Positions 45,354-55,565 of a DNA stretch of 64,000 nucleotides are shown here, piece after piece. Where the stretch lies: NCBI GenBank assembly GCA_025451845.1, contig JANWJS010000029.1:1-64000 (forward strand), written 5' to 3'. The notes beneath the pieces are model-generated. The model searched no databases and was not told where the DNA came from. It saw only the letters and a list, made by a program, of their open reading frames with translations. The translations under genes and the position numbers were made by a program. Numbering within the stretch: the stretch's first letter is position 1; every line of letters begins with the position of its first letter. Source of the DNA: Steroidobacteraceae bacterium. Lineage in GTDB: Bacteria; Pseudomonadota; Gammaproteobacteria; Steroidobacterales; Steroidobacteraceae.

Positions 45354-47312
45354 ATGACCGAGATCTGGCGCCCATCGGCGGACCGCATCGCCGATTCCAA
45401 CCTGACACGGTTCACCGCCTGCCTCAATGCCCGCAAGGGCCTCGAGCTCGATCGTTACGAGCAGCTATACGCCTGGTCCGTATCGCACCCGGAGGAGTTC
45501 TGGACCGAGCTCGCGCGATTCGCCGACATTCGCGCCGACTGGGGCACGGGTCCGGTGCTCGGGCAGCGCGAGCGCATGCCCGGCGCGCGCTTCTTTCCCA
45601 GCGCGCGGCTCAACTTCGCGGAGAATCTCCTGCGGCGCAACGAGAGCGAAGCAGCCATCGTATTCGTCAATGAGCGCGGCACGCGCCGCCAGCTCTCCCA
45701 TCGGGAGCTGCGCAAGGAAGTCGCGCGCGTCGCGGCGGGGCTGCGCGCCGCCGGTGTCGCCCCGGGGGATTGCGTCGCAGGCTTCCTGCCGAATCTGCCC
45801 GAGGCCACGATCGCCATGTTGGCGGCGGCGAGCCTCGGGGCGACCTGGTCGTCCTGCTCGCCCGACTTCGGCGTGCATGGGGTGCTCGACCGGTTTGGAC
45901 AGATTGCGCCCAAGGTGCTCTTCACCGCGGACGGCTATTTCTACGCCGGCAAGACCCTCGACTCTCTGGCCCCAATGGCCGAGGTGGCCGCGAAGCTGCC
46001 GAGCGTCGCGCTCATAGTCGTGATTCCCTACGTGGAATCGGAACCGAGCCTCGGCCGCCTGGGGGCAGCGGCATCGCGGGCGAGTCACTGGGGCGCGCTC
46101 GGCGAGCACGGTGCACCGCTGTACTTCGCGTCGGTCCCGTTCAACCACCCGCTCTATATCCTGTACTCCTCCGGTACGACAGGCGTCCCGAAGTGCATCG
46201 TCCACGGCGCGGGTGGAACGCTGCTGCAGCACCAGAAGGAGCACTTGCTGCACACGGATTTGCGGCGCGGCGACCGGGTCTTCTACTTCACGACCTGCGG
46301 TTGGATGATGTGGAACTGGCTGATGAGCGCGCTCGCGACCGGCGCGACCCTCGTTCTCTACGACGGCAGCCCGTTCCATCCCGACCCCGGAGTGCTCTGG
46401 CGACTGGCGCAACAGGAGCGGTTGACGGTCTTCGGTACCAGCGCCAAGTATCTCTCCGCGCTGGAGAAGAATGGTTACCGGCCTGCTGACAGCGTCGATC
46501 TCACTGCGCTCCGGACTCTGCTCTCAACCGGCTCACCGCTGCTCCCGGAAAGTTTCGACTTCGTCTACGGCGCGATCAAGGCGGACCTGCACCTCGCCTC
46601 CATCTCCGGCGGGACCGACATCGTTTCCTGCTTCGCCCTCGGATGCCCGACACTGCCCGTGCATCGCGGCGAGATCCAATGCCGCGGGCTCGGCATGGCC
46701 GTCGAGATCTTCGACGACGACGGCAAGCCGGTGCGCGGCGACCGTGGCGAGCTGGTCTGCACGGCTCCATTCCCCTCGATGCCGGTCGCCTTCTGGAACG
46801 ATCCGGAGGGTGCACGGTACCGGGCAGCCTACTTCGAGCGCTTCCCGGGGGTTTGGCACCACGGCGACTACGCCGCACTCACTGAGCACGGCGGCATCGT
46901 GATCTATGGACGTTCCGACGCCGTGTTGAACCCCGGTGGCGTACGCATCGGGACCGCCGAGATCTACTCCGCGGTGGAGAGCCTCGAGCAGGTGGTCGAA
47001 GCCATCGCGGTGGGGCAGGACTGGCGCGACGATGTGCGCGTGGTTCTCTTCGTGCATCTACAGCCCGGAACCGAGCTCGACGAGCCCTTGCGGAAAAAGA
47101 TCTGCACGGCGATCCGTGCACACACCACGCCGCGGCACGTGCCCGCCAAGATCGTGGCGGTTGCCGACATTCCGCGCACCCTTTCGGGCAAGCTCACCGA
47201 GCTCGCCGTGCGCAACGTGATCCACGGCCGGCCGGTCAAGAACCTCGACGCGCTCGCCAACCCGCAGGCATTGGAGCACTTCCGTAATCTGCCCGAGCTC
47301 GCCACGGACTGA
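45354..47312 (+). CDS. Acetoacetyl-CoA synthetase
   Basis: A 652-residue AMP-forming acyl-CoA synthetase. The ANL signatures are [18 protein letters not shown] (P-loop-like A3 motif), the acetoacetyl-specific N terminus [18 protein letters not shown], YYxGDYA-like [14 protein letters not shown] and the C-terminal catalytic Lys in RTLSGKLTE. It activates acetoacetate, the ketone body from leucine and aromatic amino-acid breakdown; the homogentisate pathway fed by the HPPD gene in this window also yields acetoacetate. The ATG at 45354 gives MTEIWRPS. It is followed by zapE after 6 bases. Confidence 0.94.
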   Translation: MTEIWRPSADRIADSNLTRFTACLNARKGLELDRYEQLYAWSVSHPEEFWTELARFADIRADWGTGPVLGQRERMPGARFFPSARLNFAENLLRRNESEAAIVFVNERGTRRQLSHRELRKEVARVAAGLRAAGVAPGDCVAGFLPNLPEATIAMLAAASLGATWSSCSPDFGVHGVLDRFGQIAPKVLFTADGYFYAGKTLDSLAPMAEVAAKLPSVALIVVIPYVESEPSLGRLGAAASRASHWGALGEHGAPLYFASVPFNHPLYILYSSGTTGVPKCIVHGAGGTLLQHQKEHLLHTDLRRGDRVFYFTTCGWMMWNWLMSALATGATLVLYDGSPFHPDPGVLWRLAQQERLTVFGTSAKYLSALEKNGYRPADSVDLTALRTLLSTGSPLLPESFDFVYGAIKADLHLASISGGTDIVSCFALGCPTLPVHRGEIQCRGLGMAVEIFDDDGKPVRGDRGELVCTAPFPSMPVAFWNDPEGARYRAAYFERFPGVWHHGDYAALTEHGGIVIYGRSDAVLNPGGVRIGTAEIYSAVESLEQVVEAIAVGQDWRDDVRVVLFVHLQPGTELDEPLRKKICTAIRAHTTPRHVPAKIVAVADIPRTLSGKLTELAVRNVIHGRPVKNLDALANPQALEHFRNLPELATD

Positions 47313-47318
47313 CCGCGG

Positions 47319-48440
47319 ATGAACGATGCGGCCGCGAGGACGCTGCGTGAGATCTACGAGCGTCAGATTGCCGAGCGCGGCTTTCGCGCCGATCCGGCGC
47401 AGCTCGCTGTCGTCAGCCAGCTGGAAGCCCTGCGCTCCCGGCTGATCGCGGCTCAGCACTCACGTGCCTCACTCGGCGGACGGCTGTTGCGCGCCATCGG
47501 CCGTCGAAGCGCGCCGGCGGCGGCCGAACGGGGGCTCTACCTGTGGGGGCCGGTAGGCCGTGGCAAGACCTGGCTCATGGATCTCTTCTGCCAGAGTCTG
47601 CCGTTCCCCGAGCGCCGCCGCCGCCACTTCCACCGCTTCATGCACGACGTTCATGCGCAGCTCAAGACCCTGAGAGAGGTCGAGGCGCCGCTCGAGACCG
47701 TGGCCGAGCGCCTCGCGGCCGAGGTGCGGGTGCTGTGCTTCGATGAGCTCTTCGTGAGCGACATTGCCGATGCGATGATCCTGGGAGGGCTCTTCGGCGG
47801 CCTCTTCCGCCGCGGCGTGACCCTGGTGGCAACCTCCAACGTGCCGCCAGGCGATCTCTACCGTGACGGCCTGCAGCGCCAGCGGTTCCTGCCGGCCATC
47901 GAGCTCATCGAGCGGCACGTGGAGGTCGTCACGGCCGGTGGAGACCGGGACTACCGGCTGCGCCAACTCACGCAGGCAGGCACATACCTGCCCTCCGGGG
48001 ATTCCAACGCCGGCGCCAGGCTGCGCGCCCTGTTCGCCGAGCTCTCGGATCACGACGACGCCTCCGATGGCGCGGTGGAGGTCGAAGGGCGGCCGATTCC
48101 CGTCGTGCGCCAGAGCGAGCGCGCGGTGTGGTTCGATTTCGAGGCCCTCTGCGCCGGCCCGCGCAGTCAGGACGATTACATCGAGATCGGACGCAACTAT
48201 CAGTCGGTCGTGGTCTCCAACGTCCCCGTGATGGACACCCTGCGCGAGGACGCAGCACGCCGTTTCATTGCGCTCGTCGATGAGCTCTACGACCGCTGCG
48301 TCAAACTCGTCATCTCCGCCGCCGCGGCCCCCGCGCAGCTCTACCGCGGCCAGCGCCTGCGGCTCGAATTCCAGCGCACGGCGAGCCGCCTCACGGAGAT
48401 GCAGAGCGAGGAATACCTCGCGCGCCAGCACCGCGGATAG
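47319..48440 (+). CDS. zapE: Cell-division ATPase ZapE (AFG1 family)
   Basis: A 373-residue AAA-type ATPase of the AFG1/ZapE family. Walker A is LWGPVGRGKTWLMDLF and Walker B is VLCFDELFVSDIADAMIL; the later ATSNVPPGDLYRDGLQRQRFLPAI is the sensor region typical of the family. In E. coli ZapE binds FtsZ and modulates the division ring under stress. It follows the acetoacetyl-CoA synthetase by 6 bases, which looks like chance operon membership. Length matches the family. Confidence 0.94.
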   Translation: MNDAAARTLREIYERQIAERGFRADPAQLAVVSQLEALRSRLIAAQHSRASLGGRLLRAIGRRSAPAAAERGLYLWGPVGRGKTWLMDLFCQSLPFPERRRRHFHRFMHDVHAQLKTLREVEAPLETVAERLAAEVRVLCFDELFVSDIADAMILGGLFGGLFRRGVTLVATSNVPPGDLYRDGLQRQRFLPAIELIERHVEVVTAGGDRDYRLRQLTQAGTYLPSGDSNAGARLRALFAELSDHDDASDGAVEVEGRPIPVVRQSERAVWFDFEALCAGPRSQDDYIEIGRNYQSVVVSNVPVMDTLREDAARRFIALVDELYDRCVKLVISAAAAPAQLYRGQRLRLEFQRTASRLTEMQSEEYLARQHRG

Positions 48441-48532
48441 AAGTTGCGGCCGGCCCGCGAACCGCGCCTGTACAGGCTCACGCGGGCGGCGCATCATGAG
48501 CCCCTCCGACCGCCTGGGAAGTGGGTCACAGG

Positions 48533-49654
48533 ATGTCACGCATTCTCGTGGTAGATGACGACGCCGGCTTGCGCGACGTTCTGCGCTCAATCCTATTGCG
48601 GATCGGACACGAGGTCGAAACGGCCGTGGATGGCACGGAGGCGCTGGCCAAGGCTGTCTCGGCGGACTATGACGCCGCGGTGGTCGATTACCAGATACCG
48701 CCCCCCAACGGCCTGGATGTTTTGAACCGACTGCGCGATATGCAGCCCAGGTGCGTACGCCTGTTGATGTCGGGAACGCTGGACCTGCCCGTAGTCGAGG
48801 ATGCAGTGAACCGTGGCGAGATCGCACGAGTCATCCGCAAGCCCTTTGACAGCCAGAGCTTCATCAGCGCACTCGACGGAGCCATCACGGGCCGCGCGAA
48901 ACTTCGCGACGCGTATATCGGCGCGCAGCGCGAGGGCTTCGACCGGCAGCGTCGCGAGCTGGAGGACTGCCTTTCATCCAGCATGCTGACGCTGGCCCTG
49001 CAACCCGTCGTGCGCGCGGGCGACTCAGCCGTCGTGGGGTACGAAGCACTCCTGCGCAGCAGGCATCCCGCTTTCGATACACCCATGGCCCTGATCTGCG
49101 CCGCCGAATCGCATGGAATGTTGGGGCGGCTCGCGGACCGGGTGGCCGAGTGCGCCGCACACATCCTCACCGTGATGCCTGCCGACTCGAGCCTGTTCAT
49201 CAATGCACATCCAGCGGAGCTCGCCGACGAGGCGGAGGTTCGCCGGCGTTTCGGGCGCCTGGCGCCGTGGGCGGGACGGATCGTGATCGAGATCACGGAG
49301 CGTGCCGATGTGCTGCAGATCACGAATTGGCACGATGTCGTGGACTTTCTGACAGGTGCCGGCTTTCGCATCGCTGTCGATGACCTGGGAGCCGGTTACA
49401 ATTCGCTCGCCGTCCTCGCGGAGCTGCACCCTGCATTCGCGAAGGTGGACATGACGATCGTCCGCAATATCGACACCGACATGCGCAAACAACGCCTCGT
49501 TGAGCTCCTCTCGCACGTCGCCCGGGCGACCCAGGCGCAGCTGATCGTCGAGGGCATCGAAACGCAGGCCGAGGCCACCGTGGTGACCCGGCTCGGAGCG
49601 GACTACCTGCAGGGCTTTCTCTTCGGGCATCCGACGGTCGGCCTGTTTGGGTGA
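48533..49654 (+). CDS. Response regulator with EAL phosphodiesterase output (REC-EAL)
   Basis: A 373-residue protein. The receiver domain (residues 1-120) has the acidic pocket ILVVDDDAG and the phosphate-accepting Asp in AAVVDYQIPPPNG. The EAL domain has VGYEALLRSR with the catalytic Glu, VIEITERAD, and VDDLGAGYNSLA as the second metal site (F to L compared with DDFG), then DLxQG-like GADYLQGFLFG. It should hydrolyse c-di-GMP when phosphorylated. The ATG at 48533 is preferred to a GTG 4 codons upstream. The stop overlaps the start of the MASE1 kinase by 4 bases, making a signalling pair. Confidence 0.92.
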   Translation: MSRILVVDDDAGLRDVLRSILLRIGHEVETAVDGTEALAKAVSADYDAAVVDYQIPPPNGLDVLNRLRDMQPRCVRLLMSGTLDLPVVEDAVNRGEIARVIRKPFDSQSFISALDGAITGRAKLRDAYIGAQREGFDRQRRELEDCLSSSMLTLALQPVVRAGDSAVVGYEALLRSRHPAFDTPMALICAAESHGMLGRLADRVAECAAHILTVMPADSSLFINAHPAELADEAEVRRRFGRLAPWAGRIVIEITERADVLQITNWHDVVDFLTGAGFRIAVDDLGAGYNSLAVLAELHPAFAKVDMTIVRNIDTDMRKQRLVELLSHVARATQAQLIVEGIETQAEATVVTRLGADYLQGFLFGHPTVGLFG

Positions 49655-51654
49655 AACGCGGGCGCCGGGCACTCACCGCAAGCGCGAGCCAAGCCATGCC
49701 GCTCAGCGATGAAGCAACCACGAGCGCCGCAACTCCAGCCGGCGCGCCGGCCGTTGTCCTGGAGTTCCTGCGCGCGCTGTTGGTTTTCGCGGCCACCCTG
49801 TCGATCTCGACCACCGGTCTCGAGCCGCCAGGCTGGAGCGGCCACCTCGCGGTCTGGCTGCTGGCCAGCGGGATCGCCCTGGCGGCGGTCATCCGTTGGG
49901 GGTGGATGCAATATCTTCCCATCTACGCTGCGGACGTTGTCGTGGACGTACTCAATCACCGCCCGCCCGCGCTGGCGCTGATCGCCGGACTGGGCCTTCC
50001 CGCGGGCGTGTTCACCACGGTGTCGCTGCTGAGGCGCTACGGCTTCCACGATGACTTCGAGCGCGGCAGCGACATGCCGCTGTTCATCGGCGCGGCGCTC
50101 GCCGGGATGCTCATTCCGGCGGCCGTGGGCGTCGCGGTCTACGCCGCTTGGAACCCGATCGATCCGATGGATAACAGCCCGTGGGACCTGATCGATGTCT
50201 TTCGCTGGTGGCTGAACGATTTCATGGGCGTCCTGATACTCGCTCCGCTGTTGGTCTCGGTGCGGTGGAAGAGCCTGCAGCCGCTCACCGCCCAGCCGGC
50301 CGCCAGCGTCCTGTTTCTTCTCCTGCTGGGCGGGCTCGTGGCGGTCATGGTCGCGGCCCCCGGGATCTGGCCCGCATACCCGTTCGCGCGCTCGCCAATT
50401 CTGCTTGCCTCGACCATCCTCGTCGTCGCGTTCTGCCTTCGTTACGGGCTCGTGCCGGCTGCCGCCGCCGGCCTCATTCTCACCGGCACTGCCGTGGTCT
50501 GCATGGCATTCGACGTCGGCGTGATGCGCGGCATCGGCGACTTTCCCGGACACGTCACGCTATGGACCTACATGTGCGCCATGAGTCTGCCGGTCCTGCT
50601 CCTCACGTGGCTGCTCGCCCAGCAGCGGCGCCTCGAGCGGCGCTACGAGCAACTGTTCGATGCCTGTCCGCAATCGCTATGGGTTCACGACTGCGCGACG
50701 CTGCGCTTTCTCGTGGTCAATGCGGCTTGCAAACGGCAATACGGCTACAGCCGGGACGAGCTGCTCCAATCCACCGTGCAGGCGCTGGCGCCTACGGGTG
50801 AGGAGCACACGCTCGCCGGCTTGACAGCGGATGGCGCGCAACCCCTCGAGTTGCGCCATGAGACGCGTGACGGGACGATCATATTCGTAGAGGTGTGGTC
50901 GCAGCTGATCGATTACGGCGGCCGCCCCGCCTGGTTGGTGTTCGCATTCAACGTGTCGGAGCGCAAGGCTCTGGAGGGCGCACTCGTCACCGCTATCTCG
51001 GGCGAGCAACGCCGCCTCGGCCAGGACCTGCACGATGGGCTTGCGCAGGATCTCACGGTCGCCTCGATGCTTGCGGGCGAGGTAGCGACGCAATTCGCGG
51101 ACCGCAAGCTGCCGCTGGTCCCCGCCATGAGGCAGCTGAGTGAGCGGATTGGTTCGGCGCTCGTCAACGCCCGCAACATTGCGCACGGCCTGTCGCCACT
51201 GACGAGCACGAACGGAGATCTCGCCGCCGCACTGGCCGTGCTCGCAGAATCGAGCACGGTGGGTGAGACGCTCGTTGAGCTGAGCACTCGCATGGAATCC
51301 GATCTGCACCTGACACTCGAGTCGAAGACGCATCTATATCGTATCGCGCAAGAAGCGCTGCAGAACGCGCTGAAGCATGCCGATGCGCGCCGCGTCGAGA
51401 TTCGTCTCACCGTACGTCCCAGCAAGATAGCACTCGACATTATCGACGATGGACGCGGCATACGGCGCGACGAGGCCAGGGGCTCCGGGTTCGGGACCCA
51501 TACCATGCGCTACCGGGCGAGTGCAATCGGCGGCCTGCTGTCGATGCGGTCGCGGGCGGATGGGGGCACGGTCGTCAGTTGCCTCGTTCCGCAGCCGGCA
51601 ACCGGCTGGGCCGGGCACGGCGTGCAGGCGAACCACGAAGCTTCCGTGCGCTGA
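49651..51654 (+). CDS. Membrane histidine kinase with MASE1 sensor and PAS domain
   Basis: A 667-residue kinase. About eight hydrophobic segments (residues about 25-310) form a MASE1-like membrane sensor, followed by a PAS domain (about 330-440: LFDACPQSLWVHDCATLRFL, ETRDGTIIFVEVWSQLIDYGG) and an HPK7/NarX-type kinase core: the phosphorylated His in QRRLGQDLHDGLAQDL, N-box ALQNALKHADARRVEI and GFGTHTMRYRASAIGG. NarX-type kinases usually pair with LuxR-type regulators, but the coupled gene here is a REC-EAL protein. It starts with GTG at 49651, overlapping that gene by 4 bases. Confidence 0.9.
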   Translation: MKRGRRALTASASQAMPLSDEATTSAATPAGAPAVVLEFLRALLVFAATLSISTTGLEPPGWSGHLAVWLLASGIALAAVIRWGWMQYLPIYAADVVVDVLNHRPPALALIAGLGLPAGVFTTVSLLRRYGFHDDFERGSDMPLFIGAALAGMLIPAAVGVAVYAAWNPIDPMDNSPWDLIDVFRWWLNDFMGVLILAPLLVSVRWKSLQPLTAQPAASVLFLLLLGGLVAVMVAAPGIWPAYPFARSPILLASTILVVAFCLRYGLVPAAAAGLILTGTAVVCMAFDVGVMRGIGDFPGHVTLWTYMCAMSLPVLLLTWLLAQQRRLERRYEQLFDACPQSLWVHDCATLRFLVVNAACKRQYGYSRDELLQSTVQALAPTGEEHTLAGLTADGAQPLELRHETRDGTIIFVEVWSQLIDYGGRPAWLVFAFNVSERKALEGALVTAISGEQRRLGQDLHDGLAQDLTVASMLAGEVATQFADRKLPLVPAMRQLSERIGSALVNARNIAHGLSPLTSTNGDLAAALAVLAESSTVGETLVELSTRMESDLHLTLESKTHLYRIAQEALQNALKHADARRVEIRLTVRPSKIALDIIDDGRGIRRDEARGSGFGTHTMRYRASAIGGLLSMRSRADGGTVVSCLVPQPATGWAGHGVQANHEASVR

Positions 51655-51679
51655 GCCTGCCTGCTGCGCGCGAAGGTGC

Positions 51680-54600
51680 TCAGGCGCGGTCGCGCGCCTC
51701 GGCCTGCGCCCGCTCGAGCTGCTCGGCGAGGCGCTGCTGCGAGACTCGCATGGCGGCCTTCAGCTCCTGCGCATACAGCGACACTCGGAACTCCTCGATC
51801 ATCCAGCGCAGCAGCTGCAGTTCCGGGCGCGTATGACCGGGGACACTCTGCAGGCCACGCAGGGCTGCGGCGAACGGGCGAACGCGCGAGGCCAGCTCCT
51901 CGTCGCGCCGGGTTTCCGCCGGCAACCGCCCGAGACGGCGCAGGGTGGCCTTGAGGTAACGCGGCAGATGGCCGAGCCACGGATGCGGCGTCGACTCGAT
52001 GAAATCGCGCGGCAACAATGCGGCCAGCTGGCTGTTGATCTCGCTCACGACGACCGTTGCGGTCGGATTTCGCCCGGCGTCGAGCGCGCCGCGCACGGCG
52101 CGCCATTCCGTGAACACCCCGCGAAGGCTCACGAGCAATCGACCACCCATCTCTTCCAGCCTGGCCCGTCCTTCATCCAACCGCTGGTGAAATGCCTCGC
52201 GGCTGCGCGGCAGGGGAGCATCCGCCGCCGCAAAGCAATCGAGGAAGATGCGCTCGACAACGGCATTGGCCAAGGGCTGGGCGAGCTCGAGCCCGCGGCT
52301 CTGCAGTACGAGCTCCCGGTCCTGCGCGACCCGCTGCTGCCAGTAGCGCGTCTGCTGCGGCAATGCGAGCAGCGCCAGCCGCCTCACCCCCGGCCGCGAC
52401 ACCTCCGCGGCACTGGCCGGTCCGCGTGCCTCCACCAGTGCGACAGCGCCGCGCCGATCCTCGATGGCCGGATACACCGTCAGGTGCAGGCCATTGCGCT
52501 CGATCGCGCGACTGACAGGCAGCTCGCCGAAGTCCCACTGTCGATGTAGCGCCGCGCTCTCCTGCGCGACGCTGCGAGTGCTCGTCGCCGCTCCCAGGAC
52601 GCTTCGCTTCAGGGCCGGCAGATCGCGCCCTTCAGCCAACACTCGATCCTGCGCATCGACGACTCGGATGTTCATCCGCTGCCATTCGGGCAGCGGCAAG
52701 GCCGCAAGGGCCGCCGGCGATACCACCGCGCCAATCCGCTCCGAGACCCACGCGGCGAGTCCCGCGTAAAAACCGGGCAGGGTGCGATTCGCGGGCGAAG
52801 CCAGATCCTCCAGAGCCCGGCGGCCGTGCTCCGGCACCGGCACGAGAAGCTTGCGCTGCGGCTTCGGCAGCTCGCGCAGTACGGCGATCACTTTCTCCAG
52901 GCGCCAGCCCGGCACCAGCCACGCCAGCCGATCCGCCTCGAGCGCATCGAGCAGCAGGTCGGGTACCACCAGGGTCACGCCGTCATCCGCTTCGGAGGGC
53001 TCGAACCGGTACCGCAGCGGCAGCATGTTGCCACCGACCTCGAGGGCATCGGGAAAACGGACCTCGTCGACCTCTTCAGCCTCGCGTTGCATCAGGTCCG
53101 CGCGCGACATGTGCAGCAGCCGCGTGTCGCGTTGCTCGGCCGGCGTGCGCCACTGCTCGAAGTCCCCGACGGAGCTGACTCGCTCGGGGATGCGCATTGC
53201 GTAGAATTCGAGCTCGCGCTCCTCGCCGGCGAGAATATCCCGCCGGCGGATCTTGGTTTCCAGCCGCTCTATCTCCTCGCGCAGCCTGCGATTGGCTGAG
53301 AGGAACTCCCCGCGGACTGCGGCTTGGCCGGATCCGTCGCCGGGAGCGATCAGCGCCTGCCGGATGAAGATCTCCCGTGCCTCCCTTGGGGCCACCGGAC
53401 CGTAGTTGACACGCCGCCGCGTGGCGAGAGGAAGCCCGTAGATCGACACCGATTCGTACGCTGCGACGAAACCGCGATCGGCCACCCAGTGGATCTCGCT
53501 GTAGGTCCGCTTGAGCAGATGCGCGCCCGCCCGCTCGATCCAGGCGGGATTGATCGAGGCCACCATTCGCGCGTAGAGCCGGGTGGTCTCGATCAGACTG
53601 CCCGCGACCAGCCACTTCGGCGGCTTGGCGGCCAGCGGTGAGCCGGGAGCGATCACGAAGCGCATGCCGCGCGGTCCGTCATATTCGCGCTTCTGACGGG
53701 TCGTGCCCACGGAGCCGAGAAACCCGGTGAGGATGGCCTGGTGCAGATCGGCGTAGCTGGCGGCCAGGTGATTGGGCCGCAGGCCGAGCTCCCGGACGCT
53801 TCGAGCGAGCTGCTGATGAAGGTCCAGCCACTCACGCATGCGCAGGAAAGACAGAAAGTGCTCGCGGCACCACTTGCGCAATTGATTGCCGGAGAGCGCC
53901 GCCGACTGCTCGCCGAAGACGCGCCAGAGATTCAGCACCGTGACGAAGTCGGAGCGGCCATCGGCGAACACAGCATGCTTCTCGTCGGCCTGCTGGGACC
54001 TGTCAGCCGGCCGCTCGCGCGGATCCTGCGTCTCGAGAAACGACGCGATGATCAGCATCTGCGCGAGGCATCGCTGACGCGATGCGGCGAGCAGCATGCG
54101 CCCGAGCCGGGGATCGACCGGCAGCGTGGCGATCTGCCGGCCGAGGCGGGTCACTCGCCGCTCGCCGTCCATCGCCTGCAGTTCCTCGAGCAACCGCACA
54201 CCGTCGTTGATGAGCCGTGGGTCGGGGGGATCCAGGAAGGGAAAGCTGCCGGGATCGCCGAGGCCGAGCGTCGCCATCCGCAGGATCACGCTGGCCAGGT
54301 TGGTGCGCAGGACCTCGGGGGGCGTAAACGCCTCGCGGTCGGCGAAATCCTCCGCCGAGTAGAGACGGATGCAGATTCCCTCGGCCTCGCGGCCGCACCG
54401 TCCCTTGCGCTGCTCGGCGCTGGCCTGGGAGATACGCTCCACGTGCAGCCGCTGCACCTTGCCGCGCACGCTGTAACGGCTGATCCGTGCCAACCCCGAG
54501 TCGACGACGTGGCGGATACCCGGCACCGTGAGTGAGGTCTCCGCGACGTTGGTCGCCAGTATCACGCGCCGTTGCGAGTGTCTCTGGAAAATCCTTGCCT

Positions 54601-55471
54601 GATCGGCGGTCGAGAGCCGCGCGTAGAGCGGCAACATCTCCATGCCGGCGAGCCGCGCTTGCGACAACGCCTCGGCCGCTTCACGGATGTGCTTTTCCCC
54701 GGGAAGAAACACCAGGGTATCCGCGCTGACACCGCCCGCGCGCAAATCGAGCTCGCGCACCGCCTCGACGATGCCCTCCGGCAAAGACAACTCCGCGGCG
54801 TCCTCGTCTTCGGCAACCAGTGGGCGGTAACGGACCTCCACGGGGTAGCTGCGGCCGGACACCTCTATCACGGGTGCGCCCGCGAAGAACTCCGACAGCC
54901 GGTCCGGGTCGATTGTCGCTGACGTGACGATCAACCTCAGGTCCGGGCGTTGCGGCAGTAGGCGTTTCAGTATACCCAGCAACAGGTCGATGTTGAGGCT
55001 GCGCTCGTGCGCCTCATCGATGATCAGGGCGTCATAGCGGCGCAGCTGCGGGTCGCTCTCGAGCTCCTGCAGCAGGATGCCATCGGTCATCAGCTTGACG
55101 CGGCCGTGCGGACCGGTGTGGTCCGTGAACCGCACCTGGTAGCCGACGGCGCCGCCGACCGTGGTTCCAAGCTCCTGCGCAAGCCGCGCGGCGAGAGCCC
55201 GCGCCGCGATGCGCCGCGGCTGGGTGTGACCGATCAGACCCGAGGTGCCGCGCCCCGCCTCCAGGCAGAGCTTGGGCAGCTGCGTCGACTTGCCCGAGCC
55301 CGTCGCCCCACAGACGATGATCGCCGGATGGCGCGCCAGGGCCGCAACGATCTCTTCCCGGTGCGCCGTGATCGGCAGCGCCGGGTCGTACTGGAGCCGT
55401 ATTGGAAGCGCGGGCGATCCTTCCTTGGCCGAAAGAGCCCTACGGCCGCTTCGGCGAGCGCGCCTTATCAC
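51680..55471 (-). CDS. hrpA: ATP-dependent RNA helicase HrpA
   Basis: A 1263-residue DEAH-box helicase. Motif I is CGATGSGKSTQLPK, motif II DEAHERSLN, motif III SATID, and motif VI QRKGRCGREAEG; the long C-terminal part with DUF3418 marks HrpA rather than HrpB. HrpA acts on mRNA and stalled ribosomes in E. coli. The start is GTG at 55471, giving MIRRARRSGRRALS. The gene is downstream of hppD on the same strand, 94 bases apart; ACTGGCTGGCCAGT, a small dyad, lies in that gap. Confidence 0.94.
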   Translation of the reverse strand: MIRRARRSGRRALSAKEGSPALPIRLQYDPALPITAHREEIVAALARHPAIIVCGATGSGKSTQLPKLCLEAGRGTSGLIGHTQPRRIAARALAARLAQELGTTVGGAVGYQVRFTDHTGPHGRVKLMTDGILLQELESDPQLRRYDALIIDEAHERSLNIDLLLGILKRLLPQRPDLRLIVTSATIDPDRLSEFFAGAPVIEVSGRSYPVEVRYRPLVAEDEDAAELSLPEGIVEAVRELDLRAGGVSADTLVFLPGEKHIREAAEALSQARLAGMEMLPLYARLSTADQARIFQRHSQRRVILATNVAETSLTVPGIRHVVDSGLARISRYSVRGKVQRLHVERISQASAEQRKGRCGREAEGICIRLYSAEDFADREAFTPPEVLRTNLASVILRMATLGLGDPGSFPFLDPPDPRLINDGVRLLEELQAMDGERRVTRLGRQIATLPVDPRLGRMLLAASRQRCLAQMLIIASFLETQDPRERPADRSQQADEKHAVFADGRSDFVTVLNLWRVFGEQSAALSGNQLRKWCREHFLSFLRMREWLDLHQQLARSVRELGLRPNHLAASYADLHQAILTGFLGSVGTTRQKREYDGPRGMRFVIAPGSPLAAKPPKWLVAGSLIETTRLYARMVASINPAWIERAGAHLLKRTYSEIHWVADRGFVAAYESVSIYGLPLATRRRVNYGPVAPREAREIFIRQALIAPGDGSGQAAVRGEFLSANRRLREEIERLETKIRRRDILAGEERELEFYAMRIPERVSSVGDFEQWRTPAEQRDTRLLHMSRADLMQREAEEVDEVRFPDALEVGGNMLPLRYRFEPSEADDGVTLVVPDLLLDALEADRLAWLVPGWRLEKVIAVLRELPKPQRKLLVPVPEHGRRALEDLASPANRTLPGFYAGLAAWVSERIGAVVSPAALAALPLPEWQRMNIRVVDAQDRVLAEGRDLPALKRSVLGAATSTRSVAQESAALHRQWDFGELPVSRAIERNGLHLTVYPAIEDRRGAVALVEARGPASAAEVSRPGVRRLALLALPQQTRYWQQRVAQDRELVLQSRGLELAQPLANAVVERIFLDCFAAADAPLPRSREAFHQRLDEGRARLEEMGGRLLVSLRGVFTEWRAVRGALDAGRNPTATVVVSEINSQLAALLPRDFIESTPHPWLGHLPRYLKATLRRLGRLPAETRRDEELASRVRPFAAALRGLQSVPGHTRPELQLLRWMIEEFRVSLYAQELKAAMRVSQQRLAEQLERAQAEARDRA

Positions 55472-55565
55472 TGCTTTGACCTCGCGGGCACGGGAGCGGC
55501 CCTTGCCCGCTTACTGGCTGGCCAGTCGCCGTTTCCGCATGTCTCTTGACCGCTACAGGAAGCCG

